Notes under the pieces: generated by a model
Databases searched by the model: none
What the model was told of the DNA's origin: nothing
What the model saw: the letters and a program-made list of their open reading frames with translations, nothing else
Program-made: the position numbers and the translations under genes
NCBI GenBank assembly: GCA_964544635.1
Contig: CAZJCK010000045.1
Coordinates: forward strand, 1-29,115
Length of the DNA stretch: 29,115 bases
Origin: CAZJCK01 sp964544635
GTDB lineage: Bacteria; Zixibacteria; MSB-5A5; GN15; FEB-12
Direction of reading: 5' to 3'
Shown here: in pieces, positions 1 through 8,589 of the stretch
Numbering within the stretch: position 1 is the stretch's first letter
Layout of the letters: each line of letters opens with the position of its first letter

Positions 1-848
1 CCGTCAATGTCAGGTCTAATCTCAAAAGGGATATTCTCAATGCCTAGAGTGTATTCGACATGGTTCTCCAGGGATCGCCCTGCGCGCGCCTTTCTCCTGT
101 TCATGATCGTGGCTGCTGTCTTTAGAAAGCCGTCCACAGAATCGAATGACTTGGACAGTTGATCCTGACACAGTTTTCGCTCAACTACCTTGAAGAGCCT
201 GTATTCAACATCCACAAGTTCGACGATTTTCTTGTCAATCACGAATCTCTCAAAGTCCGATACACACTGTCTTAAAACCTCAACAGCCTGATCGGAAAAG
301 GCCTTTGTATTTGGGAAATCTAAAAGAGCTGCGGCGAAGGACTTGATATGAGATGAAATGCAGTCATCTTCGGATACTTCCTCGGCGGGGGCGAAATGGT
401 CATATATGCCCCAAGTGTCCGTTATTTCGACACCAAGTGCCGCTTGAATGTCTTCAATGTCCTCTTCAAGCTTGAGCACATGAGCAATGAAGCTCTTATC
501 TCCGGTCGGAATTAGAACAAGCAAGTCGCCAATGTTATCATCCGTCAGCCAAGGAAAATCTCGGCCAAAACGGGTCAGCCTGTATTCACTCCTCGTACCA
601 ACACCATACCACTTTACACAAGAGTTCGTTGTTCTACCATCCGGCCACAAAATGTCCACGAAGTGCTCTTGATTCACTCCCTTCTCTGGAGGGTGAGGCG
701 TATACATTTCCCATCCGGCCTTCGGAAGATAGTAACCACACTCATGGCTCCCTGTCAGACCCACGTTATTGGGGGAAATAAATTTCAGGAGAGCTTTACC
801 GTATTGCAGTGCATCTGATATTGCACGCTCGGACTGTTCCGTTGACAT
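1..848 (-). CDS. EcoRII-like type II restriction endonuclease (partial, C-terminus beyond left edge)
   Basis: The minus strand is open from an ATG at 848 to the window edge, giving 282 codons without a stop. The N-terminal part (GLTGSHECGYYLPK near residues 37-50) looks like the effector-DNA-binding domain of EcoRII. The last visible stretch (RKARAGRSLENHVEYTLG, about residues 248-265) matches the opening of the EcoRII catalytic domain. The PD-(D/E)xK catalytic residues should lie just outside the window. Proteins of this family cut CCWGG and need a second site as allosteric effector. The start overlaps the methyltransferase stop as TGATG, with AGGGGAGG just upstream, so the two genes are translationally coupled. 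Codon use and composition are AT-richer than the rest of the window. The family call is confident; the exact specificity is inferred from the neighbouring Dcm-like methylase. Confidence 0.85.
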   Translation of the reverse strand, partial: MSTEQSERAISDALQYGKALLKFISPNNVGLTGSHECGYYLPKAGWEMYTPHPPEKGVNQEHFVDILWPDGRTTNSCVKWYGVGTRSEYRLTRFGRDFPWLTDDNIGDLLVLIPTGDKSFIAHVLKLEEDIEDIQAALGVEITDTWGIYDHFAPAEEVSEDDCISSHIKSFAAALLDFPNTKAFSDQAVEVLRQCVSDFERFVIDKKIVELVDVEYRLFKVVERKLCQDQLSKSFDSVDGFLKTAATIMNRRKARAGRSLENHVEYTLGIENIPFEIRPDID

Positions 849-2107
849 CACCTCCCCTTTCGCCCTTTAAGCAAGCAACCGTTGCCTGAGTTGTGCAGCT
901 TCTCAACGAATACGGGTATGATCTGTCGGGCTACGGCCTCAACGACCTTCGGCACAACAGCGTTGCCAAACTGTTTATATGCCTGAGTGTCGGAAACCAC
1001 GATTTCGAGTGAATCGTCGAAGCCCATAAGTCGGGCGGCTTCCCTAGGAGTAAGTCGACGCGGGTTTTGCCCTCTCTGCGGGATCAGAACTTCGGAGCCA
1101 TCCTTGTAGTATCGCGCACTTAGCGTTCGGCTTACCCCTTCGAGACTCGTAAGCCCATAACCAAAACCATTCCCCTTTGCTTTATGAGATTCTGCATACC
1201 GTTGTAGATATTCCCAAAGATGATCACTGAGTGTATACTTGCCATCGGGCTTTTTGTCAAGAATTGATCGGAAGCGATGTTTAGCAGAATTCGGTGGCTC
1301 AGGGAAGTGAAAATCCAGATTTGACCCAAACACGTGCTTGTCGAAACAGACGATAAAAATCCGCTCGCGGTGCTGAGGCACCCAACCGGCAGCATCGATA
1401 ACCTTATGAAAAACGCGATATTCCAACTCTTCAAGAGTGGATTTGATCATGTGCCAAGTGCGTTTCTTGTCGTGTGACAAGAGGTTCTTGACGTTTTCTA
1501 GGATCATGACCGGTGGCCGTTTGACGTCAGCAATGTTTGCTATATGGAAGAAGAGAGTACCCTGCGTTTTATCCTTGAAGCCGTGTTCTCGTCCTAAACT
1601 CTTCTTCTTGGAAACACCGGCAATCGAGAATGGCTGACATGGGAAACCAGCAGCCAGCAGATCATGGTCGGGAATAGACTTGGGGTCCACCTCCCGGATA
1701 TCACCCTGTGGAACCTCACCGAACCACGCACGATAGGTCTTCTGTGCGTGTTTGTCCCACTCACTAGTGAAGCAGCAGCGACCGCCAACTCGTTCCAACC
1801 CTAGGCGAAAGCCACCGATTCCGGCGAACAGATCTATGAACTTGAATGGAGTAGAGACGGAAGTCGTTTGGGCGGCTGAACGTATCGCATCGAACAGATC
1901 CTGCTGGACTCGATCGCCCTTTGCTTCGCGCAGGAGAGCCAGCAAGAACTCCTTCTGGCTCATCATTCGGCGGTGACGTTCTTCATCAACCCACCGCTTT
2001 ATGTCCTCCGGGACATCCCGAACAAGTATTTGCTTAGATATGACAGGCCTCCTTCTGGGAACTTCTGATAGCGATGATATCAAAAATTCCCGCCGTCTGT
2101 CAATCAC
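848..2107 (-). CDS. DNA (cytosine-5) methyltransferase, Dcm/M.EcoRII type, with RHH-like N-terminus
   Basis: This 419-residue protein has all main C5-methyltransferase motifs: DLFAGIGGF (92-100, AdoMet binding), PCQPFS (156-161, catalytic Cys157), ENV (204-206), QHRER (245-249), RTLSARYYKDG (327-337) and QAYKQFGNAVVP (376-387). The text between motifs is very close to E. coli Dcm and M.EcoRII, so methylation of the internal cytosine of CCWGG is the best prediction. It should protect the host from the downstream endonuclease. Residues 26-62 (ILVRDVPEDIKRW then SQKEFLLALLREA) resemble a ribbon-helix-helix antitoxin-like DNA-binding segment, suggesting self-repression. The chosen start is GTG at 2107, 16 bases after the preceding stop. 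No strong ribosome site is visible there, so a slightly later start is possible, but the RHH-like part favours the long form. Confidence 0.92.
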   Translation of the reverse strand: MIDRRREFLISSLSEVPRRRPVISKQILVRDVPEDIKRWVDEERHRRMMSQKEFLLALLREAKGDRVQQDLFDAIRSAAQTTSVSTPFKFIDLFAGIGGFRLGLERVGGRCCFTSEWDKHAQKTYRAWFGEVPQGDIREVDPKSIPDHDLLAAGFPCQPFSIAGVSKKKSLGREHGFKDKTQGTLFFHIANIADVKRPPVMILENVKNLLSHDKKRTWHMIKSTLEELEYRVFHKVIDAAGWVPQHRERIFIVCFDKHVFGSNLDFHFPEPPNSAKHRFRSILDKKPDGKYTLSDHLWEYLQRYAESHKAKGNGFGYGLTSLEGVSRTLSARYYKDGSEVLIPQRGQNPRRLTPREAARLMGFDDSLEIVVSDTQAYKQFGNAVVPKVVEAVARQIIPVFVEKLHNSGNGCLLKGRKGR

Positions 2108-2123
2108 ATACTTGTTCTTTCGC

Positions 2124-2381
2124 TCACTTTGTGATCTTGCTAGATAGTGAGAGTACGTCGTCGATCCGTTTCATCTCATCTGCAGGCAATACATCTGCGT
2201 AGTTGTTCCGAATCTGTCGCAGGCACTGGTAGAGCTCTGGGGCTCGCTGAATCATGACGGCATTTTCTGGACTGAGATTCCAATCTTCCAGATCAATCAC
2301 GGCGACGCCCTCAGCATCACTCAATACGCCGAAGTCGGTCCACTTCCATGGCGCTGGAGAATATGATTCATCATAGCTCAT
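2124..2381 (-). CDS. Small phage-like hypothetical protein, first gene of the R-M operon
   Basis: This is an 85-residue, acidic, soluble protein. I do not recognise a named family. Its layout (APWKW near the start, a DAEG turn, then NAVMIQRAPELYQCLRQI) resembles many short phage and prophage proteins that carry an 'NA..I..APEL' helix of unknown function. The ATG at 2381 is preceded by a good ribosome site (AAGGAG, about 8 bases away). The gene ends 16 bases before the methyltransferase start, so the three genes probably form one transcript. It is not a recognisable controller protein of the helix-turn-helix C-protein type. A role in regulating or assisting the restriction system is only a guess from position. 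Confidence 0.7.
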   Translation of the reverse strand: MSYDESYSPAPWKWTDFGVLSDAEGVAVIDLEDWNLSPENAVMIQRAPELYQCLRQIRNNYADVLPADEMKRIDDVLSLSSKITK

Positions 2382-2411
2382 TATCTGTCTCCTTCAATCT
2401 TGATGTGTAAA

Positions 2412-2440
2412 ATCATAAGAAGTTTCCAGCTCGGCGTCTA
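2412..2440 (-). promoter_or_regulatory. Possible sigma70-type promoter of the R-M operon
   Basis: On the minus strand a TAGACG hexamer and a TATGAT hexamer are separated by 17 bases, about 30 bases before the small first gene. The -10 box is good and the -35 box is only fair. It lies between the tRNA-Gly gene and the operon, so the operon need not depend on tRNA read-through. Confidence 0.4.
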
Positions 2441-2514
2441 TCACATTTGACTTACATTCTTCTTAAAAAGAGCCCGAATCCCACCCCCCAAGACTTCAAA
2501 AGACCAAGGAAAAA

Positions 2515-2586
<72 letters not shown>

Positions 2587-2607
2587 TTGTAATCGTCTCA
2601 GTAAGAA

Positions 2608-2637
2608 AATATACCACCCTCTCCCCTGTCATGTCAA
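2608..2637 (-). promoter_or_regulatory. Sigma70-type promoter of tRNA-Gly
   Basis: On the minus strand a perfect TTGACA box and a TATATT box are separated by 18 bases, and the expected start site lies about 15 bases before the mature tRNA. This is the best consensus promoter in the window. Confidence 0.8.
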
Positions 2638-2670
2638 GGTGACAACGTTCGGCAGACTACCACCAGAAAG

Positions 2671-2790
2671 ACCCGCCTGAAAGGCGGGGCACCGGCTCAA
2701 AGGAGTCTGAAAGGCGGGGCACGGATGAAACATCGTGTGCACTACGGGCGAAGATGGCAGCCTTGCAAGGCCAAGGCTGCCCTACGGAGC
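2671..2790. repeat. Intergenic hairpin repeat cassette
   Basis: The gap between tatC and the tRNA holds two kinds of hairpin. CTGAAAGGCGGGGCAC occurs twice, 30 bases apart (2677-2692 and 2707-2722). The first copy is part of a 7-bp stem (CCCGCCT/AGGCGGG). At 2756-2781 there is a perfect 10-bp stem, GGCAGCCTTG/CAAGGCTGCC, bordered by CTGCCCTACG. In inverse orientation this matches the cassette at the right end of the window. No gene is supported here. Confidence 0.75.
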
Positions 2791-2862
2791 TATCCACTAT
2801 CCGCAACGACAGGTCCGTTCGGACGCCCGAGGCGCTCTTTGGATGCTGCCCTGGACCAAAAG

Positions 2863-3660
2863 TCACTCTTCAGCTTTTTTGCGGCCGAGGCGGGTGACGA
2901 CGATCGAGACTTCGTACAGGATATAGAGCGGTACCGCCAACAGTACCATCGTGAAGATGTCGGGCGGGGTAATGATAGCCGAGACGACCATAGTGAGAAT
3001 AACCGCATAGCGCCGTCCCTTGACCAGGAACTCCGGAGTCAACAGCCCAAACCGTGCCAGCATAAAGGCGATGACCGGCAACTGAAAGGCCGCCCCGAAG
3101 GCCAGCAGCAAGAGGCCGGCGAAGCTGATGTAGCTGGAGATCGTGATATAGTTGATCAGCATGCCCTCAGAGAAGCGCATCAGAAAATTAATCGCCAGCG
3201 GCAAAACGACGAAGTAGCAGAAAGCGCCGCCGAGCAGGAAGAGAAAGGTCGAGACGACAACGAGGGGAATCAGGGCCATCTTCTCGCGCTTGTACAGGCC
3301 GGGCGAGATAAACGACCACATCTGCCAGAAGATGATGGGCAGGGCGCCGACAACACCGAGAATCAGCGCCACCTTGAGATAGGCGTAGAAGGCGCCGGTC
3401 ACCTCCATGTTGTGCAACTGGCGGTCGCCGAACGGCTGGACGACGGCGACCATGATGTAATCGATGAAGCCGTACGCTATAAGCGCCATCACGATGATGG
3501 CGACTACCGACTTGATCAGGCGTCGCCGCAGTTCCTCGAGGTGATCCAAAAACGGCATGGCGCCGCCAAGCATCTCCCCCAGACCGCCGGGCTGTCCGGT
3601 GGTATCATCCGACGGCGTATCGTGCATAGGCTCTTTGTGCCGGCTCTGATCGTCGCTCAT
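2863..3660 (-). CDS. tatC: Twin-arginine translocase subunit TatC
   Basis: TatC is the multi-spanning inner-membrane receptor that recognises twin-arginine signal peptides and exports folded proteins. The 265-residue product has the family hallmarks: FLDHLEELRRRL (37-48) before the first membrane segment, FWQMWSFISPGLYKREK (111-127) with the conserved loop glutamate, FLLGGAFCYFVVLP (141-154), and SAIITPPD (227-234). About six membrane segments are visible. A polar tail of about 35 residues precedes the first motif, slightly longer than usual. The gene follows nrdR with 5 bases between them, so they are probably co-transcribed. TatA/B genes are not in the window. Confidence 0.97.
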   Translation of the reverse strand: MSDDQSRHKEPMHDTPSDDTTGQPGGLGEMLGGAMPFLDHLEELRRRLIKSVVAIIVMALIAYGFIDYIMVAVVQPFGDRQLHNMEVTGAFYAYLKVALILGVVGALPIIFWQMWSFISPGLYKREKMALIPLVVVSTFLFLLGGAFCYFVVLPLAINFLMRFSEGMLINYITISSYISFAGLLLLAFGAAFQLPVIAFMLARFGLLTPEFLVKGRRYAVILTMVVSAIITPPDIFTMVLLAVPLYILYEVSIVVTRLGRKKAEE

Positions 3661-3665
3661 ACATC

Positions 3666-4115
3666 CTACTCAAGCAGTTTCTTTAACTCGTCGAGGAACT
3701 CACCCTTGTCCTTAAAATTGCGATAGACACTGGCGAAGCGAACATACGCCACTTCGTCGGTCTGGCGCAAGCGCTCCATGACCAATTCGCCTATCTCGTG
3801 CGAGGTTATCTCGGCACGGTTGCGGGTCTGCAGGAGTTTTTCGATCTCGTCGACCATCGTCTCGAGCTGCTGTGGCGAAACGGGACGTTTGTTGCAGGCC
3901 AGCTTGAGACCGGACAGCAGCTTGTGGCGGTCGAACGGTTCCCGGCGGCCGTCGGTCTTGACGACGGCGAGGGTACCGTGCTCGACATATTCGTAGGTCG
4001 TGAAGCGGTTGCCGCATTGGAGACATTCGCGGCGCCGGCGGATTGAGCGGCCGTCGTTGGACGGCCGGGAGTCGACGACCTTGTCCTCGATATAACCGCA
4101 TTGGGGGCATCTCAT
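3666..4115 (-). CDS. nrdR: Transcriptional repressor NrdR
   Basis: NrdR senses (d)ATP and represses ribonucleotide reductase genes by binding NrdR boxes. The 149-residue protein starts MRCPQCG and has a zinc ribbon with Cys3, Cys6, Cys31 and Cys34. The basic RSIRRRREC segment is typical of the DNA-binding part. An ATP-cone domain fills roughly residues 46-136 (VVKTDGRREPFDRHKLLSGL onward). Length and order match the family. The start at 4115 is fixed because the zinc ribbon begins at residue 3. No ribonucleotide reductase gene lies in the window, so it acts in trans. Confidence 0.97.
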   Translation of the reverse strand: MRCPQCGYIEDKVVDSRPSNDGRSIRRRRECLQCGNRFTTYEYVEHGTLAVVKTDGRREPFDRHKLLSGLKLACNKRPVSPQQLETMVDEIEKLLQTRNRAEITSHEIGELVMERLRQTDEVAYVRFASVYRNFKDKGEFLDELKKLLE

Positions 4116-4156
4116 ACCGCGAGGCCTTTCGGATAGAGAGCGGGCCGGGAGATCTG

Positions 4157-4309
4157 CCGGCTACCATGTTGGCAGCCTCCCAGGGCGGAGGCAGCCCTGC
4201 GGGAAGCATCCCGTGCGGCGGGTACGTCCTCGTGCCCGCCGTAAGAGACGCAAGAAACCAACCGGCTACCAAGTTGGCAGCCTCCCTGGCCGGAGGCGGC
4301 CCTGCGAGT
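4157..4309. repeat. Two direct copies of a GC-rich intergenic element
   Basis: Near-identical units of about 47 bases start with CCGGCTACC at 4157 and 4262, 105 bases apart. Each contains GTTGGCAGCCTCC and a GGAGGC-GCCCTGCG arm that can fold into a hairpin. Between them lies an inverted repeat (GGCGGGTACG / CGTGCCCGCC, about 4217-4240) that resembles the stem of the clpB terminator. The whole 270-base gap between nrdR and the TPR gene shows no convincing gene. Confidence 0.7.
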
Positions 4310-4386
4310 CATTCCGAGGTAATTCAACATTTCTGGAAGATACACTGGCAAGGGGGCGATGGCAACGGCTGCTGTAGTTAGGATCA

Positions 4387-5208
4387 TTAGATCTCGAACG
4401 AGTCGCCGGAGGCACTGTCGAGACGTTTTTCGATCTCCTCGATGGCAGCCTCAATCTTGTTGTCACCGTAGACGAGGTTGTTACGGTCGCGCAGTTCTTT
4501 GGCGCGCCTGAGGTTGTCGAGGCCCTGCTGCGGCCGTCCGGCGTCGGCATAGACCAAACCGACATTGTAATAGGCGCGGACCTGGTCGGGGACATTGCCG
4601 GTGACAGCCCAGAGATCGAGGGCTTTGCGCAGCTTGTCGATGGCCTTGTCAAAATGGCCGCCCAGATAATCAAAGAAGGCGAGGTTGAGAAGCGCCAGGC
4701 CGTGTTCGTCGGGCAAGTCGTTGTCGGCGGCGATCTGGAGGGCCTGGTCGAACGACGGTTTGGCCAGTGATTGCTGGCCGGACAGTTTCATGGCGATGCC
4801 GAGATGGATCAGCGAACGGGCGCGGATGCGATGGTCGTCGACATTCCCGGCCAGTTCGAGCGCTTTCTGGGCCATGCGTATGACCATCTGTTGCTGGCCG
4901 CTGCCGAGATAGACGCCGGCCAGGTTCGACAGCGCTACCGCCTCGAGCTGGGGGCTGTTTTCGGTCTGTGCCTGGGAGGCGGCTTTCTTATAGATATCGG
5001 TGGCGAGCTCGGTATTTTCGCGGCAGAATTCGATGTTGCCGATAACGAGAAGGTAAGTCGCACTGAGTGTTTCCCCCTGCTCCAGTTTGGGGACAAGGCG
5101 TTCCATGAGCGCTTCATACCAGTCGGGGATTTGCGGCGGACGGTTGGGATCGAGCCAGACGGGGATACGCTGGGCCAGTTCTTCCAATCGGTTGATCGTT
5201 TCCTGCAT
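4387..5208 (-). CDS. TPR-repeat protein, soluble
   Basis: This is a 273-residue protein without signal peptide or membrane segment, made mostly of helical tetratricopeptide-like repeats from about residue 50 to 255 (for example AVALSNLAGVYLGSGQQQ, ARSLIHLGIAMKLSGQ, ALLNLAFFDYLGGHFDKA, AYYNVGLVYADAGR). Such repeats bind partner proteins. The first 45 residues are non-repeat and include WLDPNRPPQIPDWYEAL. The start ATG lies 2 bases after the stop of the membrane-anchored TPR gene, so the pair is almost certainly co-translated. No enzymatic domain is seen and the specific function is unknown. Confidence 0.85.
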   Translation of the reverse strand: MQETINRLEELAQRIPVWLDPNRPPQIPDWYEALMERLVPKLEQGETLSATYLLVIGNIEFCRENTELATDIYKKAASQAQTENSPQLEAVALSNLAGVYLGSGQQQMVIRMAQKALELAGNVDDHRIRARSLIHLGIAMKLSGQQSLAKPSFDQALQIAADNDLPDEHGLALLNLAFFDYLGGHFDKAIDKLRKALDLWAVTGNVPDQVRAYYNVGLVYADAGRPQQGLDNLRRAKELRDRNNLVYGDNKIEAAIEEIEKRLDSASGDSFEI

Positions 5209-5210
5209 CG

Positions 5211-5963
5211 TTACTGGATGGCGCTTTCGACTTCACGGATGTCGTCCACCAGCGTGTCGCGACCTTCCTTGATCATGAACTCGTCGTGGAGATACAAGGC
5301 GCGTTTGAGGTAGCGCAAGGTCGCGCTGGCGTCACCTTTCGCCCACTGCACGTCGGAGAGGCGCCGCAGGATGTTGATTTCGTGGCGTTTGTCCTCGACA
5401 CTGTGCGACAGGCGCAGGACTTCATTGAGGGCGGACTCGGCCTGCTCCAGTTCCTCGCGCTGCAGGTAGATAAGAGCCATACATTCCTGGACATTGGCCT
5501 GGCCGACTTCGTCCTCGTTGGCCTCGAACCGTCGGGCAGCCTTGCGGTACAGGCGCATAGCGTCGTCGAACTCACCGATATAATGCCGCACCAGACCAAG
5601 ACAGTGGAGGATATGGCCGGCGTAGAGGGAGATGCTGGTGTCTTCCTGCTGCTTGGCGCGTTCGAAGTAGCGGTTGGCGCGCTGAAAGTTGGACAGGGCC
5701 AGCTCGACATTGCCGATCTTGACGAGCAGGTCGGTGGGCAGGGCATTGTTCTTTTCGTAGTAGCGAGAGATCTTCGGCTCGATCTTTTCGTAGCCGGCCG
5801 GTATGATGTCTGGATTATCCGGCACAAACTGAATCGGTACACGCTGGAGATAACGTCGCAGCCGCGAGATAAAGAGGCGGCCTTCCGACTTGGTGCGGAT
5901 CCAGCGCAAGGCGGTGTAAATACCGATACCGACCAGCGCGATGATGATAACACGTCCCAGCAT
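5211..5963 (-). CDS. Membrane-anchored TPR-repeat protein
   Basis: The 250-residue product starts with one hydrophobic segment (about 2-20, MLGRVIIIALVGIGIYTALRW) followed by basic residues, which predicts a single N-terminal anchor with a cytoplasmic body. From about residue 65 it consists of tetratricopeptide-like helices (LLVKIGNVELALSNFQRANRY, HILHCLGLVRHYIGEF, VQECMALIYLQREEL, ILRRLSDVQWAKGD). It probably works with the adjacent soluble TPR protein as a scaffold at the inner membrane. It is the fourth gene of the glyA operon, 12 bases after cutA. No enzyme motif is visible. Confidence 0.85.
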   Translation of the reverse strand: MLGRVIIIALVGIGIYTALRWIRTKSEGRLFISRLRRYLQRVPIQFVPDNPDIIPAGYEKIEPKISRYYEKNNALPTDLLVKIGNVELALSNFQRANRYFERAKQQEDTSISLYAGHILHCLGLVRHYIGEFDDAMRLYRKAARRFEANEDEVGQANVQECMALIYLQREELEQAESALNEVLRLSHSVEDKRHEINILRRLSDVQWAKGDASATLRYLKRALYLHDEFMIKEGRDTLVDDIREVESAIQ

Positions 5964-5975
5964 AAAGGCAGTACC

Positions 5976-6314
5976 TTACTGTTCCGAATCGTCGCCCCTG
6001 GGGCGGGTTTCCTGCTTTACCCAATCGACGTAATCACCAAAGGCATTGGCCAACGGCATGGCGATGACCTCGGGCAATTCGTAGGGATGATTTTCGCGGA
6101 CGTACGCGAGCAGTTCGTCGAAACGTGCCTCGGTGGTCTTGACGACCAATAGCGCCTCGTCATCGGCCTGCACCTCATCCTCCCACCAGAAATAAGAGGT
6201 AACTCGGGGCACGACATTGACACAGGCAGCCAGGCGTTTGCTGACGAGGTCCCGCGACATCCGATCGGCCTCTTCGGGTGGAATCGCGATATAGACAACG
6301 CGAATTGTTTCCAT
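5976..6314 (-). CDS. cutA: CutA1 divalent-ion tolerance family protein
   Basis: This small trimeric protein family was linked to copper tolerance in E. coli; its true cellular role is still unsettled. The 112-residue product has the family signature: LAACVNVVPRVTSYFWWEDEV, then LLVVKTTEARFDEL, and ENHPYELPEVIAMP followed by the Y-x-x-W near the end. I place the start at ATG 6314, overlapping the preceding stop as TGATG. An in-frame TTG one codon upstream is a less likely start. It sits third in the glyA operon. Confidence 0.93.
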   Translation of the reverse strand: METIRVVYIAIPPEEADRMSRDLVSKRLAACVNVVPRVTSYFWWEDEVQADDEALLVVKTTEARFDELLAYVRENHPYELPEVIAMPLANAFGDYVDWVKQETRPRGDDSEQ

Positions 6315-6625
6315 CAAGTGCTCACTTTCCGTCCCAGTCGTTTTTCGATCGAGGCCGTCTTTCCGGTCAGTCGGCCGGTGGCGCCTTTGCGATCGTCGAC
6401 ATGCATTATGATATATACGCGATTATGGTGCTTACGGAGCATATCGCGGGCTTCTTTTATGACCGCCATGACCTCGTCCCAATCTCCTTCGATAGTGGTC
6501 GACATCGGCCCCAGCTTGTAGGCCAGACCGGAGCGGTCGATAATGTCGATCACTTTGGCGACATGTTCGCTGACCGATTCATCGCGAGTGCCGCCGGTTG
6601 GAAACATCGACAGGGATACCAGCAT
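6314..6625 (-). CDS. MTH1187/YkoF-like thiamine-binding protein (UPF0045)
   Basis: The 103-residue protein matches the MTH1187 family: LVSLSMFPTGGTRDESVSEHVAKVI, LAYKLGPMSTTIEGDWDEVMAVI, and RVYIIMHVDDRKG. Members have a ferredoxin-like fold, assemble as oligomers and have been shown to bind thiamine or related small molecules; a metabolic role is not firmly established. It starts 2 bases after the glyA stop and overlaps cutA by one base. It is followed at once by CutA, another small ferredoxin-like oligomeric protein. Confidence 0.9.
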   Translation of the reverse strand: MLVSLSMFPTGGTRDESVSEHVAKVIDIIDRSGLAYKLGPMSTTIEGDWDEVMAVIKEARDMLRKHHNRVYIIMHVDDRKGATGRLTGKTASIEKRLGRKVST

Positions 6626-6627
6626 GA

Positions 6628-7884
<1,257 letters not shown>

Positions 7885-7919
7885 GACCGTTCTCCATCCT
7901 GCTAAAACGTGTTAGCATC

Positions 7920-7948
7920 AAAGTAAGCATTCTAAGATATACGGTCAA
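7920..7948 (-). promoter_or_regulatory. Probable promoter of the glyA operon
   Basis: On the minus strand TTGACC is followed after 17 bases by TACTTT, about 35 bases before the glyA start. The -35 box is strong and the -10 box weak. A short inverted repeat (GCTAA/TTAGC, about 7900-7915) lies in the leader. I saw no glycine-riboswitch-like structure. Confidence 0.5.
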
Positions 7949-7985
7949 CAGGGGGAAGATCGCAGACACCGAAAGTGACGAAAAT

Positions 7986-8357
7986 TCAGCGTTTTACCGC
8001 CAGTTTTCGCTGCCAGCGCCATAGTTTGAGACGCAGGCAGTAGCGGGTCAGGACGGCAACGGTGAGGGCGGAGCTGAGGACGACCAGGGCGGCCACCAGG
8101 CAGCCGGCCTCAGCGCTCTTCCAGCAGCGCGTCAGGGCGACCGGAAATATGGCCAGGTGAAGAGCGCCGTGAATGAGCACTTCGACCGGGTTCAGGCGCA
8201 CCCAGCGGGTGGTGATGGTGACAGCCGAGATGAGAATCGGTGTAATGACGATCCACAACAGATCGGCCATCTCCAGGTACCAGATGGCCTTTACAAGAAT
8301 CGCGACGATGGCGGCGACATTGGCGGCGGCTGCCAGCGGCTTGAGGTGTCGTAACAT
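7986..8357 (-). CDS. Small integral membrane protein, unknown function
   Basis: The 123-residue product has about four hydrophobic segments (approximately 8-26, 33-48, 65-78 and 86-106) and a basic C-terminus (RLKLWRWQRKLAVKR), predicting an inner-membrane protein with its tail in the cytoplasm. The start ATG is preceded by GGAGGAG a few bases upstream, which supports it as a real gene. I recognise no family motif. It stands alone between rpiB and glyA with gaps of more than 90 bases on both sides. Confidence 0.65.
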   Translation of the reverse strand: MLRHLKPLAAAANVAAIVAILVKAIWYLEMADLLWIVITPILISAVTITTRWVRLNPVEVLIHGALHLAIFPVALTRCWKSAEAGCLVAALVVLSSALTVAVLTRYCLRLKLWRWQRKLAVKR

Positions 8358-8536
8358 ACCTGCTCCTCCTTACGGGGATTACGGTCTTACCTTATCCTGC
8401 AAGTTCGAAGCCTGCGAGCGATTTGTTTTCAGAGAATCGGTGGGCCGGGAATGATACGAAAAGCGGGATCAGATGATTGCGCATGGGGCAGTCTGTTCAA
8501 GAATCCGGCAGCTGTCGCCAAATGTGCACAGGATCG

Positions 8537-8566
8537 AAAAAAAAGCCGGCACATCACGCCGGCTTT
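8537..8566 (-). terminator. Rho-independent terminator after rpiB
   Basis: Read on the minus strand, AAAGCCGGC and GCCGGCTTT form a 9-bp stem with a 7-base loop, followed directly by a run of T. It lies about 24 bases past the rpiB stop and ends the ilvE-rpiB transcript. Confidence 0.9.
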
Positions 8567-8589
8567 CTCCAATCAGCTTGCAAGTCAGA

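Noticed and set aside
2725..3726. Plus-strand open frame of 333 codons
   Set aside because: It is antisense to tatC, very rich in charged and Gln residues, with no ribosome site or recognisable domain; the minus frame is clearly TatC.
7885..7985. Possible glycine riboswitch in front of glyA
   Set aside because: The leader is short and shows only a weak 5-bp inverted repeat; no conserved aptamer core is visible.
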